From the NCBI RefSeq assembly GCF_003987275.1, contig NZ_PIQF01000005.1, positions 55,824 through 119,823 of the forward strand: a stretch of 64,000 bases of DNA, given 5' to 3'. Position numbers and translations under genes: made by a program. The stretch's first letter is position 1; each line of letters opens with the position of its first letter. The DNA is from Idiomarina seosinensis (GTDB lineage: Bacteria; Pseudomonadota; Gammaproteobacteria; Enterobacterales; Alteromonadaceae). The notes below the pieces were generated by a model. That model made no database searches, was not told where the DNA came from, and was given only the letters and a program-made list of their open reading frames with translations. Below, one piece after another: positions 29,584 to 39,036 of this stretch.

Positions 29584-31918
29584 CTTCAGCGTCGTCAGTT
29601 TTCAGTGGTTGGTTATAATCTTCCATCATACTCTTGTCATTATCATCACGCTTAAACAGTTCTATGCGCGATGGCACAGGGCGAGCCGGCCAGAAGTTAT
29701 TCGACACATCAACATCAGCGGTTTCCCAATACGGGTCCAGCACGATTTCCTTGATGGTTTTGTCGCGAATAAATAACTTGCTGACCTGCTGCGGCGAACG
29801 GCGCCAGATTTCGGCAGGAATACGGACATGCTCTTTACTGCCGTCTTCGTAATGCAAATCCATTAAAATGGGCATGACTAAACCACCATGGTTGCTATAA
29901 TCAATCACGTAAAAATTGCTGCCATTTTTCAGCATTTCTTGTTGCTCTTGATTTAAGCCGTTAAGTAACTTTTGGTACTTATTACGATCGGCATTGGTGA
30001 CCGTGTATTCATCATTCTCGTTATAAAAATCCTGTAAATCTTCCTGCTGATGGATCTTATAGACGACATCCTGGTTGCGCATCGCAGTAATAGACTCTGG
30101 ATCAAGGTCATCGACTTGTTCCTGCCATGCTTTTTCGATTTCCGGGTCTTGCGTATTGACGGTCAGTAAGTTGACCTTGTCTAAACTAATATCTACATGG
30201 TCGGTGGTATAAAACCAACCTCTGAAGAACCAATCCAGGTCTACACCGCTAGCGTCTTCGAGAGTACGGAACAAATCTTCTGGCGTCGGCCGTTTGAATT
30301 TCCAGCGCTGTGCGTATTGGCGGAAAGCAAAGTCAAAAAGCTCACGGCCGACAATGGTCTCCCGGAGAATATTTAAAGCGGTGGCAGGCTTGCCGTAAGC
30401 ATTGTTACCAAACTGCAAAATAGACTCAGAGTTGGTCATAATGGGCATTTGGTTATCACTAGCCATGTAACTGGTGATATCACGTGCATCGCCACGCCAT
30501 GATGGATAGTCAGGCTCCCAACGCTGTTCTGCTAAGAACTGCAAATAGGTATTAATACCTTCGTCCATCCAGGTCCATTGACGTTCGTCTGTATTTACGA
30601 TCATGGGGAAGTAAATATGGCCAATTTCGTGAATAATGACTGAAATCAAACCGTATTTAGTGCGCTTGGAATAGTATTTCTCGCCGCTTTCCTCGTCTAC
30701 GTATGGGCGCGGACCATTAAAGGTCAGCATGGGGTATTCCATACCACCGACCGGGCCGTTTACAGAAATAGCCACCGGGTAGGGGTAGTCAAAGCTATAG
30801 TCATTATAGGCGTCGATGGTGTGAATAATTGAGGCAGTAGAATACCTTTCCCACAATGGGTTACCTTCCTCTGGATAATACGACATAGCTAACACATCGG
30901 TGTCGCCTTTTTGATAACGCTGCGCATCCCAGATAAATTTACGTGATGAGGCCCAGGCAAAGTCGCGTACTTTCTCTGCTTTATAGACCCAGGTCTTAGT
31001 CTCGTCGGTGCCTTCTTTTTGGTTTTCTAGCGCTTCTTCTTCAGTAACTATCTTTACGGGTTTATCCGCGCTTTCAGCTTGTTCTAAACGCTCGCGCTGT
31101 TGTTCAGTTAAAACATCATCCGGGTTTTGTAAGACTCCCGTTGATGCAACAATATGGTCGGCAGGCACAGTAATAGCGACCGTATAGTCACCGAACTCCA
31201 GTGCAAACTCGCCGTTACCGATAAATTGTTTATTTTGCCAGCCCTCTACATCGTAGTAAGCCGCCATTCGCGGAAACCACTGCGCCATCTCGTACAGGTA
31301 GTTGCCGTCTTCTTCAAAATATTCATAACCGCCGCGGCCACCGAGGACATCCGCTTCGATAATATTGTTCTGCCAGCCGATATTAAAACTGACGCTATCA
31401 CCATGTGCGAGAGGTTGTTCTAGATCGATGCGCATCATCGTATCGTTAATGGTGTAGGCCATAGGTTCACCACGTTGGTCGCTAACGTCGGTGATAGTGT
31501 AGCCTGCCGGAAACTCTTGCTGTGTTAGCATACTTTCCATTTGACTAAAGCTAGTGCGAGCCAGCTTATCACTGGAAGTTGCCCGAGTTTTAGGCCCGAT
31601 TGAGTCTTTCTTAAAGCGGTTTTGATCCAGCTGAACCCATAAGTAGCGCAAGGTATCGGGAGAGTTATTGGTATAGGTTATGGTGCTGCGTGCACTGACG
31701 CTTTGCTGCTCATCGTTTAGCGTTATCTGAATGTCGTAGTCGACCTGCTGCTGCCAATACTCATGACCGGGAGCGCCGGATGCTGTGCGATAAACGTTGG
31801 GCGAGCGAAATTTGTCGTCGTTAAGTTGACGAAACTTGTCTTCGAAAGCCTGGCTATTAGCCGCCGCGCTAATGCTAAGCGTTGCGACCGCAAAGCCGAC
31901 AAGGTGGCTTAATTTCAT
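29573..31918 (-). CDS. Exported M1 family zinc metallopeptidase
   Basis: This is a 781-aa exported aminopeptidase-like enzyme of family M1. The signal peptide is MKLSHLVGFAVATLSISAAANS. The zinc site is HEIGH at residues 430-434, with the third ligand Glu453 exactly 18 residues after the last His (WMDEGINTY). The substrate-anchoring GxMEN motif is the variant GGMEYP (391-396). The N-terminal 300 residues form the usual beta-saddle domain. The gene lies 54 bases downstream of zur on the same strand, a suggestive link to zinc. The physiological substrate is unknown. Confidence 0.88.
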   Translation of the reverse strand: MKLSHLVGFAVATLSISAAANSQAFEDKFRQLNDDKFRSPNVYRTASGAPGHEYWQQQVDYDIQITLNDEQQSVSARSTITYTNNSPDTLRYLWVQLDQNRFKKDSIGPKTRATSSDKLARTSFSQMESMLTQQEFPAGYTITDVSDQRGEPMAYTINDTMMRIDLEQPLAHGDSVSFNIGWQNNIIEADVLGGRGGYEYFEEDGNYLYEMAQWFPRMAAYYDVEGWQNKQFIGNGEFALEFGDYTVAITVPADHIVASTGVLQNPDDVLTEQQRERLEQAESADKPVKIVTEEEALENQKEGTDETKTWVYKAEKVRDFAWASSRKFIWDAQRYQKGDTDVLAMSYYPEEGNPLWERYSTASIIHTIDAYNDYSFDYPYPVAISVNGPVGGMEYPMLTFNGPRPYVDEESGEKYYSKRTKYGLISVIIHEIGHIYFPMIVNTDERQWTWMDEGINTYLQFLAEQRWEPDYPSWRGDARDITSYMASDNQMPIMTNSESILQFGNNAYGKPATALNILRETIVGRELFDFAFRQYAQRWKFKRPTPEDLFRTLEDASGVDLDWFFRGWFYTTDHVDISLDKVNLLTVNTQDPEIEKAWQEQVDDLDPESITAMRNQDVVYKIHQQEDLQDFYNENDEYTVTNADRNKYQKLLNGLNQEQQEMLKNGSNFYVIDYSNHGGLVMPILMDLHYEDGSKEHVRIPAEIWRRSPQQVSKLFIRDKTIKEIVLDPYWETADVDVSNNFWPARPVPSRIELFKRDDNDKSMMEDYNQPLKTDDAEDAS

Positions 31919-31972
31919 AACGGTTTCCTAATTGTTTATAGTTTTAATTGGCTGGTAAATCGTTTACTGCTA

Positions 31973-32413
31973 CTAATGACATTTGGCGCATAAACCATGT
32001 GCTTCGATGGTTTGTTGCTGGACTAAAAAGCCCTGATCTTCCGCTTGATTCTGCAGTTCTTCGTAAACGCCATCGGACTGGATCTCCTGAACATCACCGC
32101 AAGAACCACAAATTAGCATTTGCACTGGATGTTGGTGGTCGAAATGCGAGCAAAGTACAAAACTATTCGACGAGGAGATTTTGTGAACAAAACCTTGCTC
32201 CTGGAGAAAGTCCAGAGCGCGGTAAATAGTTGGCGGTTTGGCGTTGGGTACCACCATTTTTAGTTGCTCTAACAGGTCGTATGCGCCTATTGAACCGGCT
32301 TGCTGCGCCAATATAGAAAACACTTCTTTGCGGGTACTGGTCATACGCGCTCCACGCTGCTGGCAGAGCTTTTCGGCCTTACGTATCAGACGTTCTGTTT
32401 CGGGCTTCGTCAT
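31973..32413 (-). CDS. zur: Zinc uptake regulator Zur (Fur family)
   Basis: Zur is a zinc-sensing repressor of zinc uptake genes. From the ATG at 32413 (MTKPETERLIRKAEKLCQQ) the product is 146 aa. A longer reading from a TTG at 32461 adds 16 residues absent in the family. The N-terminal winged helix contains ARMTSTRKEVFSIL and the recognition region PPTIYRALDFL. The structural zinc site has two cysteine pairs, CGSC and CAKC, and the regulatory site uses the HFDHQHP histidines. It is adjacent to and divergent from dusA, as in E. coli. Confidence 0.9.
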   Translation of the reverse strand: MTKPETERLIRKAEKLCQQRGARMTSTRKEVFSILAQQAGSIGAYDLLEQLKMVVPNAKPPTIYRALDFLQEQGFVHKISSSNSFVLCSHFDHQHPVQMLICGSCGDVQEIQSDGVYEELQNQAEDQGFLVQQQTIEAHGLCAKCH

Positions 32414-32554
32414 AATAGCTTTCTTTACTTTAAGTGAGTGTTCATTGTAAAGCCTTTTCAAAGCCAGGCAACTGCTTTTCTGTTTAGACGTAATGAGAGT
32501 TGAAACAATATGCGGTATAATGACGCCTTTAATTGCGAGCCAAACTGGGTCTCT

Positions 32555-33559
32555 ATGAAGTCGTATCCTTTTAAAACCTCAGTCGCCCCGATGCTGGATT
32601 GGACTGACCGGCATTGTCGGTACTTTCATCGTTTGTTAACACAGCAAACGATGCTTTATACCGAAATGGTAACGACAGGCGCCATTCTCTATGGCAAGCA
32701 GGACTTTCTTGCTTATCACGATAGCGAACACCCGGTGGCGTTGCAACTTGGCGGGAGCGAGGCTGATGCGATGGCGCGCTGCGCGGAATTAGCTCAGCAG
32801 CGTGGTTACGACGAAGTTAACATCAATGTTGGGTGTCCATCGGACCGTGTTCAAAACGGCAGTTTTGGTGCCTGCTTAATGGCCGAGCCGAGGTCCGTCG
32901 CAAGTTGTGTGAAAGCGATGAAGAAGGCGGTAGATATTCCGGTTACAGTGAAGACCCGGCTCGGTATTGATGAACAGGATTCGGACGCGTTTTTGTATGG
33001 TTTTCTTGATGCTGTGGTCGATGCCGGCGTCGATCAGTTGACCTTGCATGCTCGAAAAGCCTGGTTGAAAGGTTTAAGCCCCAAAGAGAACCGTGAAATT
33101 CCCGAGCTGCAATACGACCGTGTGTACGCTGCTAAAAAGCGATACCCCAGCGTTCCTATCGCGATTAACGGCGGGATTAAGTCTCTAGAGCAAGTTGTAC
33201 AGCAACTGACTCAGGTCGATTCAGTAATGGTGGGTCGCGAAGCCTACCAAAACCCTTGGTTATTAACTCAGTTTGACGACCTTACTTGCGATTCTGTGAT
33301 GCAACACCAGCCGCTGGACCGGGAACAAGTCGCACGTAAAATGATTCCTTATATTGCTGCTCATATCGCTCAGGGAGGTCGTGCCTGGCATGTTGTGCGA
33401 CACATGCTCGGTTTGTTTCAGGCTCAGAAGGGGGGCAAAAAGTGGCGTCAGTATCTAAGTATAAAAGGTCCAAAAGCTCAACATGCGGAGCAATTGATAG
33501 AAGGCGCGATTAGTTTTAAAAACGATAGCGTAACTCAGTTGGCGGATTTGACTAACTGA
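32555..33559 (+). CDS. dusA: tRNA-dihydrouridine(20/20a) synthase DusA
   Basis: This is an FMN-dependent enzyme that reduces uridine 20/20a in the tRNA D-loop. The start SVAPMLDWTDRHCRYFHRLL is the DusA signature, and the catalytic cysteine is Cys107 in NGSFGACLM after NVNVGCPSDRVQ-like sequence. VKTRLGID and the INGGI loop bind substrate and FMN. I place the start at ATG 32555 (334 aa). The longer reading from 32510 begins upstream of a TATAAT at 32516-32521 that may be the -10. It is divergent from zur. Confidence 0.95.
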   Translation: MKSYPFKTSVAPMLDWTDRHCRYFHRLLTQQTMLYTEMVTTGAILYGKQDFLAYHDSEHPVALQLGGSEADAMARCAELAQQRGYDEVNINVGCPSDRVQNGSFGACLMAEPRSVASCVKAMKKAVDIPVTVKTRLGIDEQDSDAFLYGFLDAVVDAGVDQLTLHARKAWLKGLSPKENREIPELQYDRVYAAKKRYPSVPIAINGGIKSLEQVVQQLTQVDSVMVGREAYQNPWLLTQFDDLTCDSVMQHQPLDREQVARKMIPYIAAHIAQGGRAWHVVRHMLGLFQAQKGGKKWRQYLSIKGPKAQHAEQLIEGAISFKNDSVTQLADLTN

Positions 33560-33626
33560 ATGGTTAAAACGGCTAACGGATTGGTTTTTATTCAAATAGT
33601 ATTTTTTAAAATCTACCAGGAAGAAA

Positions 33627-33656
33627 TATAAAACCTATATAAAACAGGGTTTTATA
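33627..33656. repeat. Three phased TATAAAAC half-sites (candidate activator array)
   Basis: TATAAAAC occurs at 33627-33634 and 33638-33645, and its reverse complement GTTTTATA at 33649-33656. Each copy starts exactly 11 bases after the previous one, about one helical turn, and the last two form a perfect 8-bp inverted repeat with a 3-base centre. The array ends 14 bases before the sigma54-like -24 element. Chance is possible in AT-rich DNA, but the phasing is regular. Confidence 0.5.
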
Positions 33657-33669
33657 AAATAAATTGCGG

Positions 33670-33686
33670 TTGGCACAACCTTTGTA
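33670..33686 (+). promoter_or_regulatory. Sigma54-like promoter
   Basis: TTGGCAC at 33670-33676 followed by AACCT and TTGTA at 33682-33686 matches the -24/-12 consensus TTGGCAC-N5-TTGCA, with exact GG-N10-G spacing. The only core mismatch is GT instead of GC at -12. The start of the downstream gene lies 55 bases further on. No equally good sigma70 pair was found here. Confidence 0.5.
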
Positions 33687-33741
33687 TTAGTAACTTCGAC
33701 TTAATCAATGAGTCGATACTAATAGTAAAGGAGATACCACT

Positions 33742-34023
33742 ATGAAAGCTTTATTAATTAGCTCAGTTGCAGCTGCATCCATTATGTTTTCTGGATCGGC
33801 GATTGCCCAGCAAGCCGAGCAACAAACGTCCTCTTTCGTTGCTGAGCAGGTTGCTTCGATTTCGGTAGAACTGTTTAACGCAACCCAAACCACTGTTTTG
33901 CAATCACTGCAGAGTTGGGGCGAGCAGTTGCTAGCCGACGAAGCAGAGTCTACTCAAGTAGCGGCGAGCCAGTCACCTGAGCCGCAACAGCAAGCTCAGG
34001 CTATCCCTAAGAAAACTCAATAA
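33742..34023 (+). CDS. Hypothetical small exported protein
   Basis: I do not recognise this 93-aa protein. It has a Sec signal peptide (MKALLISSVAAASIMFSGSAIA, cleavage before QQ), leaving a roughly 70-residue mature protein rich in Gln, Glu, Ala and Ser. Its first half could be an amphipathic helix (SFVAEQVASISVELF..LQSLQSWGEQLL) and its tail is a disordered QSPEPQQQAQA stretch. AAGGAG stands 8 bases before the ATG. It is the first gene behind the sigma54-like promoter and is followed 21 bases later by a 35-aa membrane peptide. Confidence 0.7.
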   Translation: MKALLISSVAAASIMFSGSAIAQQAEQQTSSFVAEQVASISVELFNATQTTVLQSLQSWGEQLLADEAESTQVAASQSPEPQQQAQAIPKKTQ

Positions 34024-34044
34024 AGTCGTTAAGAGGACATAACC

Positions 34045-34152
34045 ATGTTTATAGGTAACTGGTGGATGGCCTGGTTAATGGCGCCGGTAGTAGGTACGTT
34101 AGTAGTCGGCGCTTTTATTGCTTTCAGCGCATCAATGGTGCGTCACAGTTAA
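34045..34152 (+). CDS. Hypothetical 35-aa membrane peptide
   Basis: This very small reading frame starts MFIGNWWMAWLMAPV, runs through one hydrophobic segment (residues about 5-30, ending GAFIAFSAS) and stops after the positively charged MVRHS tail. AAGAGGA lies 8 bases before the ATG, which supports translation. The length and composition fit a single-pass inner-membrane microprotein. It follows the small exported protein gene and precedes the dipeptidase by 56 bases. No family is recognised. Confidence 0.5.
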   Translation: MFIGNWWMAWLMAPVVGTLVVGAFIAFSASMVRHS

Positions 34153-34208
34153 ACTTTTGCTAACCTGCTTGTTCGAATGATAAAACGCGGAGTTACCGAG
34201 GAATAAGC

Positions 34209-35417
34209 ATGTTAAAAACAACGATAAAAGCGTCCCTGCTAGCGGTAATGGGAATTTGTGCAACGGCTGCGGTTAATGCGGACGAATATCAGGCAAGTGA
34301 TAAGGCACAGCTGTTAGCCGATAAATACCTGATTGTTGATACGCACATAGATGTTCCATATCGAATTCACAATCGCTGGGAAGATGTGGCTCGCAGTACA
34401 GAGTCCGGTGACTTTGACTATCCCAGAGCGGTAAAAGGTGGATTGAATGTGCCGTTTATGGCCATTTATATCCCGGCAGAATATGAGCAGACGGGCGGTA
34501 GTATTCAACTGGCTCACGAATTAATTGACAGTATGGAAGCGCTCGTTGGCCGGGCTCCGAATAAGTTTGCACTGGCTTACAATACCGACGAAATTGCCGC
34601 CAATACTGAGCAGGGACTAATGTCGATTGCCATGGGTATGGAAAACGGCACGCCGATGGAAGGCGATTTAGATAACCTGCATATGTTTTATGAGCGTGGT
34701 GTCCGTTATATCTCTTTGGCGCACTCGCAAACCAACCATATTTCAGATTCATCCTACGATATTCGAAAACAATGGAACGGGCTCAGTGAGTTTGGCTTTG
34801 AACTGGTAGAGGCAATGAACAATGTCGGGATGATGGTCGATGTTTCTCATATTTCCGACGAAGCCTTCTATGATGTGATCGAGACAACCAAAGCACCAGT
34901 GATAGCGTCACATTCTTCGTTGCGTAAGTTTACTCCTGGGTTTGAACGCAACATGAGCGACGATATGCTGAAAAAGTTAGCTGAGAATGGCGGCGTGATA
35001 CAAATTAACTTTGGCTCTTCGTTCGTAGCGCAGCAAGCCAACCGTTATCGTGACGTAATGAAAAAACGAATTGAAGCGGTTAACCAACAATTTGGTGAAG
35101 ATAGCGAAGAAGCTAAAAAACGGGTAGCCGAAATAGAAGCGAACAATCCTTACCCATACGCCACGCTAGAGCAAGTGTTGGATCATATTGACCATGTAAA
35201 ACAACTAATCGGTGTTGAACATATTGGTATCGGTTCGGATTACGACGGTGTGGGCGACTCACTGCCGGTTGGTCTGAAGGACGTGTCTACCTATCCGAAC
35301 TTAGTTCAAGGGTTGCTTGATCGCAACTATTCAGAGAAAGAAATAGAAATGATTCTGGGCGGCAACTTTATGCGGGTCTGGAAGCAAGTTGAAGAATACA
35401 GCAGCGAACGTCCTTAA
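34209..35417 (+). CDS. Membrane dipeptidase family M19 (renal dipeptidase-like)
   Basis: This is a 402-aa exported zinc dipeptidase of family M19. The signal peptide is MLKTTIKASLLAVMGICATAAVNA. The zinc ligands appear as DTHID (residues about 45-49) early on, a glutamate in AMGMENG, and histidines in DVSHISD and ASHSSLR. IGIGSDYDGV near residue 345 is the conserved C-terminal aspartate motif. Enzymes of this family cleave dipeptides, often including D-residues. GAGGAA precedes the start. It may share the transcript of the two small genes upstream, since no terminator is seen in between. Confidence 0.9.
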   Translation: MLKTTIKASLLAVMGICATAAVNADEYQASDKAQLLADKYLIVDTHIDVPYRIHNRWEDVARSTESGDFDYPRAVKGGLNVPFMAIYIPAEYEQTGGSIQLAHELIDSMEALVGRAPNKFALAYNTDEIAANTEQGLMSIAMGMENGTPMEGDLDNLHMFYERGVRYISLAHSQTNHISDSSYDIRKQWNGLSEFGFELVEAMNNVGMMVDVSHISDEAFYDVIETTKAPVIASHSSLRKFTPGFERNMSDDMLKKLAENGGVIQINFGSSFVAQQANRYRDVMKKRIEAVNQQFGEDSEEAKKRVAEIEANNPYPYATLEQVLDHIDHVKQLIGVEHIGIGSDYDGVGDSLPVGLKDVSTYPNLVQGLLDRNYSEKEIEMILGGNFMRVWKQVEEYSSERP

Positions 35418-35428
35418 CGTACAAAATG

Positions 35429-35456
35429 TTGACAAGTGGTCGTGGAGCTGTATAAT
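35429..35456 (+). promoter_or_regulatory. Promoter of the S10 ribosomal operon
   Basis: Perfect TTGACA (35429-35434) and TATAAT (35451-35456) are separated by 16 bases, followed by the GC-rich start region TCGCGGCC. This is the strongest consensus promoter in the window and lies about 180 bases before rpsJ. Confidence 0.9.
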
Positions 35457-35462
35457 TCGCGG

Positions 35463-35946
<484 letters not shown>

Positions 35947-35984
35947 GTGGGCAGTAATAGGATTACACACGAGAGGTTTTAACA

Positions 35985-36623
35985 ATGGCTATAGGTCTAG
36001 TCGGTCGTAAAGTAGGAATGACGCGTGTCTTCCAGGAAGACGGCGCTTCTGTTCCTGTTACTGTGATCGAAGTGTTGGCTAACCGCATTACTCAGATTAA
36101 ATCTGATGACACTGACGGTTATCGTGCGCTTCAAGTGACCACAGGCGAGAAGAAAGCAAGCCGTGTTACCAAGCCTTTAGCAGGTCACTTTGCTAAAGCG
36201 GGTACTGAGGCTGGTCGCGGTCTTTGGGAATTTCGTCTGAAAGATGGCGAAGGTGAAGACTACGCAGTTGGTTCTGAACTGACTGTAGAAGTATTTGCAG
36301 AAACTAAGAAAGTGGATGTTACTGGAACTTCAAAAGGTAAAGGCTTTGCCGGTACCGTGAAGCGCTGGAACTTCCGTACTCAGGACGCTACCCACGGTAA
36401 CTCTTTGGCACACCGTGCACCGGGTTCAATCGGTCAAAACCAGTCGCCTGGTAAAGTTTTTAAAGGCAAAAAAATGTCTGGTCAAATGGGTAACGAGCAG
36501 GTCACCACTCAATCACTTGAGTTGGTCCGTGTAGATGCAGAACGCAACTTGTTGTTGATTAAAGGTGCGGTTCCTGGAGCTACTGGTAGTGATGTTATCG
36601 TTAAACCTGCGGTCAAGGCGTAA
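35985..36623 (+). CDS. rplC: Ribosomal protein L3
   Basis: L3 is an early-assembling 50S protein near the peptidyl transferase centre. It is 212 aa and starts [20 protein letters not shown]. The [10 protein letters not shown]...[34 protein letters not shown] loop contains the glutamine (NQSPG) that is methylated by PrmB in relatives. A GAGAGG site precedes the ATG. Confidence 0.98.
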   Translation: MAIGLVGRKVGMTRVFQEDGASVPVTVIEVLANRITQIKSDDTDGYRALQVTTGEKKASRVTKPLAGHFAKAGTEAGRGLWEFRLKDGEGEDYAVGSELTVEVFAETKKVDVTGTSKGKGFAGTVKRWNFRTQDATHGNSLAHRAPGSIGQNQSPGKVFKGKKMSGQMGNEQVTTQSLELVRVDAERNLLLIKGAVPGATGSDVIVKPAVKA

Positions 36624-36641
36624 CGTCTGAGGAGAATGGTG

Positions 36642-37247
36642 ATGGAATTAACATTGAAAGACGCAAAAGGCGCTCTTGAGGTTTCCGAAGCTACCTTTGG
36701 ACGTGAGTTTAACGAAGCACTTGTCCACCAGGTAGTGGTTGCATACGCAGCCGGTGCTCGTCAGGGCACTAAAGCTCAGAAGACTCGTTCTGAAGTTGCA
36801 GGCGGCGGCAAGAAGCCATGGCGTCAAAAAGGTACCGGTCGTGCTCGTGCGGGAACTATCCGCAGTCCGATCTGGCGCTCAGGTGGTGCGACTTTCGCGG
36901 CTAAACCGCAAAGTCATGCCCAGAAAGTAAATAAGAAAATGTACCGCGGTGCCCTTAAGAGCATCGTGTCAGAATTGATTCGTCAGGATCGTTTAACAGT
37001 TGTTGAAAACTTCAGCGTTGACGCGCCGAAGACCAAGCAATTGGTTGAGAAACTGAAAGGTCTTAATCTGAACGACGTTTTGATTGTAACTAAAGACGTT
37101 GATGAGAACTTGTTCTTAGCATCACGCAACTTGCATAAAGTTGATGTACGCGACGTACAAGGCATTGACCCTGTTAGCTTAATCGCATTCGAAAACGTCC
37201 TGATGACAGCCGACGCAGTTAAGCAGCTTGAGGAGGTGTTATCATGA
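36642..37247 (+). CDS. rplD: Ribosomal protein L4
   Basis: L4 lines the exit tunnel and, in enteric bacteria, represses the S10 operon through its leader. I chose the second of two nearby in-frame ATGs (36642): GGAG lies 7 bases upstream of it but only 1 base before the first, and the resulting 201 aa equals E. coli L4. The tunnel loop [18 protein letters not shown] is intact. The stop overlaps rplW by ATGA. Confidence 0.97.
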   Translation: MELTLKDAKGALEVSEATFGREFNEALVHQVVVAYAAGARQGTKAQKTRSEVAGGGKKPWRQKGTGRARAGTIRSPIWRSGGATFAAKPQSHAQKVNKKMYRGALKSIVSELIRQDRLTVVENFSVDAPKTKQLVEKLKGLNLNDVLIVTKDVDENLFLASRNLHKVDVRDVQGIDPVSLIAFENVLMTADAVKQLEEVLS

Positions 37248-37546
37248 TGCGCGAAGAACGTTTGCTTAAAGTGATCCTTGCACCTCACGTTTCGGAAAAA
37301 AGCACTGACACTGCTGAAACCAACAACACTGTTGTTTTCAAAGTAGCTAAAGATGCAACTAAATCCGAAATTAAAGCAGCTGTCGAAAAATTGTTCGAAG
37401 TTGAAGTCGAGAACGTACGTACCGTTAACGTAAAGGGTAAAACCAAGCGTACCGGTTTCCGTTTCGGTAAGAGAAACGACTGGAAAAAAGCGTATGTATC
37501 CCTGCAAGAGGGTGCTGACATCGACTTCGTTGGCGGCGCTGAATAA
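37244..37546 (+). CDS. rplW: Ribosomal protein L23
   Basis: L23 sits at the tunnel exit and is the docking point for trigger factor and SRP. The 100-aa protein has [20 protein letters not shown] at its start and the [27 protein letters not shown] extension. An AGGAGG site inside the end of rplD and the ATGA overlap indicate coupled translation. Confidence 0.97.
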   Translation: MMREERLLKVILAPHVSEKSTDTAETNNTVVFKVAKDATKSEIKAAVEKLFEVEVENVRTVNVKGKTKRTGFRFGKRNDWKKAYVSLQEGADIDFVGGAE

Positions 37547-37560
37547 CAGGAGGAATTATC

Positions 37561-38385
37561 ATGGCTGTAGTTAAAAGTAAGCCTACATCTCCGGGTCAAC
37601 GCCACAAAATTAAAGTCGTTGGTCAGGAACTGTACAAGGGCAAGCCTTACGCACCATTGCTAGAAAAGAATAGCAAATCAGGTGGTCGTAATAATAACGG
37701 TCGTATCACGGTTCGTCACATTGGCGGTGGTCATAAGCATCATTACCGTGTTATCGACTTTAAACGCAACAAAGATGGTATTCCTGCTAAGGTTGAGCGT
37801 ATCGAATACGATCCCAACCGTTCAGCGAACATCGCTTTGGTACTGTATGCAGATGGTGAGCGTCGTTACATTTTGGCACCTAAGAACTTGAAAGCGGGCG
37901 ACCGTGTTCAGTCTGGTTCTGATGCGCCAATCAAACCTGGTAACACACTGCCAATGCGCAACATTCCTGTAGGTACTGTTGTTCACGCGCTAGAAATGCA
38001 ACCTGGTAAAGGTGCTCAGTTAGCTCGTTCAGCGGGTGCTTATGCTCAGATCGTAGCTCGTGATGGTGCTTATGTTACTGTCCGCTTACGCTCTGGCGAG
38101 ATGCGTCGCGTACAGTCTGAAGGTCGTGCAACTATCGGTGAAGTGGGTAACGCAGAACACATGCTGCGTCAATTGGGTAAAGCTGGTGCAATGCGCTGGC
38201 GTGGTGTTCGTCCTACCGTTCGTGGTGTGGCGATGAACCCAGTCGATCACCCTCACGGTGGTGGTGAAGGCCGTACCTCTGGTGGACGTCATCCAGTGAC
38301 TCCATGGGGCACGCCGACCAAGGGCTATAAAACCCGTAAAAACAAGCGTACTGATAAGTTCATCGTACGCCGTCGCAACAAATAA
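37561..38385 (+). CDS. rplB: Ribosomal protein L2
   Basis: L2 is needed for subunit joining and peptidyl transferase activity. It is 274 aa with the conserved core ending in the region [21 protein letters not shown], whose histidine lies close to the active centre. A strong AGGAGG site precedes the ATG. Confidence 0.98.
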   Translation: MAVVKSKPTSPGQRHKIKVVGQELYKGKPYAPLLEKNSKSGGRNNNGRITVRHIGGGHKHHYRVIDFKRNKDGIPAKVERIEYDPNRSANIALVLYADGERRYILAPKNLKAGDRVQSGSDAPIKPGNTLPMRNIPVGTVVHALEMQPGKGAQLARSAGAYAQIVARDGAYVTVRLRSGEMRRVQSEGRATIGEVGNAEHMLRQLGKAGAMRWRGVRPTVRGVAMNPVDHPHGGGEGRTSGGRHPVTPWGTPTKGYKTRKNKRTDKFIVRRRNK

Positions 38386-38401
38386 GAGTTGAGGATAAAA
38401 C

Positions 38402-38680
38402 ATGCCACGTTCTCTTAAAAAAGGTCCATTTATTGACCTTCACCTGCTAAATAAGGTGGAGAAAGCGTTGGAAGCCGGGGATAAAAAGCCAATTAAAACT
38501 TGGTCCCGTCGTTCAATGATTAGTCCAGATATGATCGGTTTGACGATCGCTGTTCACAACGGCCGTCAACATGTTCCAGTTTTCGTCTCTGACGAAATGA
38601 TTGGTCATAAACTGGGTGAATTCGCACCAACCCGTACTTATCGCGGCCATGCTGCTGATAAGAAAGCGAAGAAACGGTAA
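38402..38680 (+). CDS. rpsS: Ribosomal protein S19
   Basis: S19 is a 30S head protein that pairs with S13. The 92-aa product starts [22 protein letters not shown] and contains the [21 protein letters not shown] and [18 protein letters not shown] motifs. Its length matches E. coli. Confidence 0.98.
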   Translation: MPRSLKKGPFIDLHLLNKVEKALEAGDKKPIKTWSRRSMISPDMIGLTIAVHNGRQHVPVFVSDEMIGHKLGEFAPTRTYRGHAADKKAKKR

Positions 38681-38693
38681 GAGGTAGAGAGTG

Positions 38694-39026
38694 ATGGAAG
38701 CAATAGCTAAACACCAATTTGCCCGCGTTTCTGCTCAGAAGGGCCGTTTGGTCGCAGACCAAATTCGCGGTTTGCCAGTGGAAAAAGCACTGGACATTCT
38801 GGCGTACAGCCCGAAAGCAGCAGCTGGCTTGATCAAGAAAGTTCTTGAATCAGCTATCGCTAACGCGGAACACAACGAAGGTGCGGATATTGATGAGCTG
38901 AAAATTGCTAAGATCTTTTTAGACGAAGGTCCTACAATGAAGCGTATCAAGCCACGTGCGAAAGGCCGTGCCGATCGTATCTTTAAGCGCACCAGCCACA
39001 TTACTGTGGTCGTGTCAGATAGCTAG
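38694..39026 (+). CDS. rplV: Ribosomal protein L22
   Basis: L22's long beta-hairpin reaches into the exit tunnel beside L4 and is a macrolide-resistance site. From the ATG at 38694 ([18 protein letters not shown]) it is 110 aa like E. coli. A GTG one codon earlier is the alternative. The hairpin tip [15 protein letters not shown] is standard. Confidence 0.97.
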   Translation: MEAIAKHQFARVSAQKGRLVADQIRGLPVEKALDILAYSPKAAAGLIKKVLESAIANAEHNEGADIDELKIAKIFLDEGPTMKRIKPRAKGRADRIFKRTSHITVVVSDS

Positions 39027-39036
39027 GAGATAAATT

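Noticed and set aside
32414..32461. Longer Zur starting at a TTG at 32461
   Set aside because: The extra 16 residues have no counterpart in the family, and the ATG at 32413 begins exactly where Zur proteins begin.
32500..32521. TTGAAA and TATAAT as a dusA promoter pair
   Set aside because: The spacing is only 10 bases. The TATAAT may still be a -10, but the pair cannot be a normal promoter.
32414..32554. Zur-binding box between zur and dusA
   Set aside because: I looked for a GTTATAATATAAC-like palindrome and found only a lone TATAAT without dyad symmetry.
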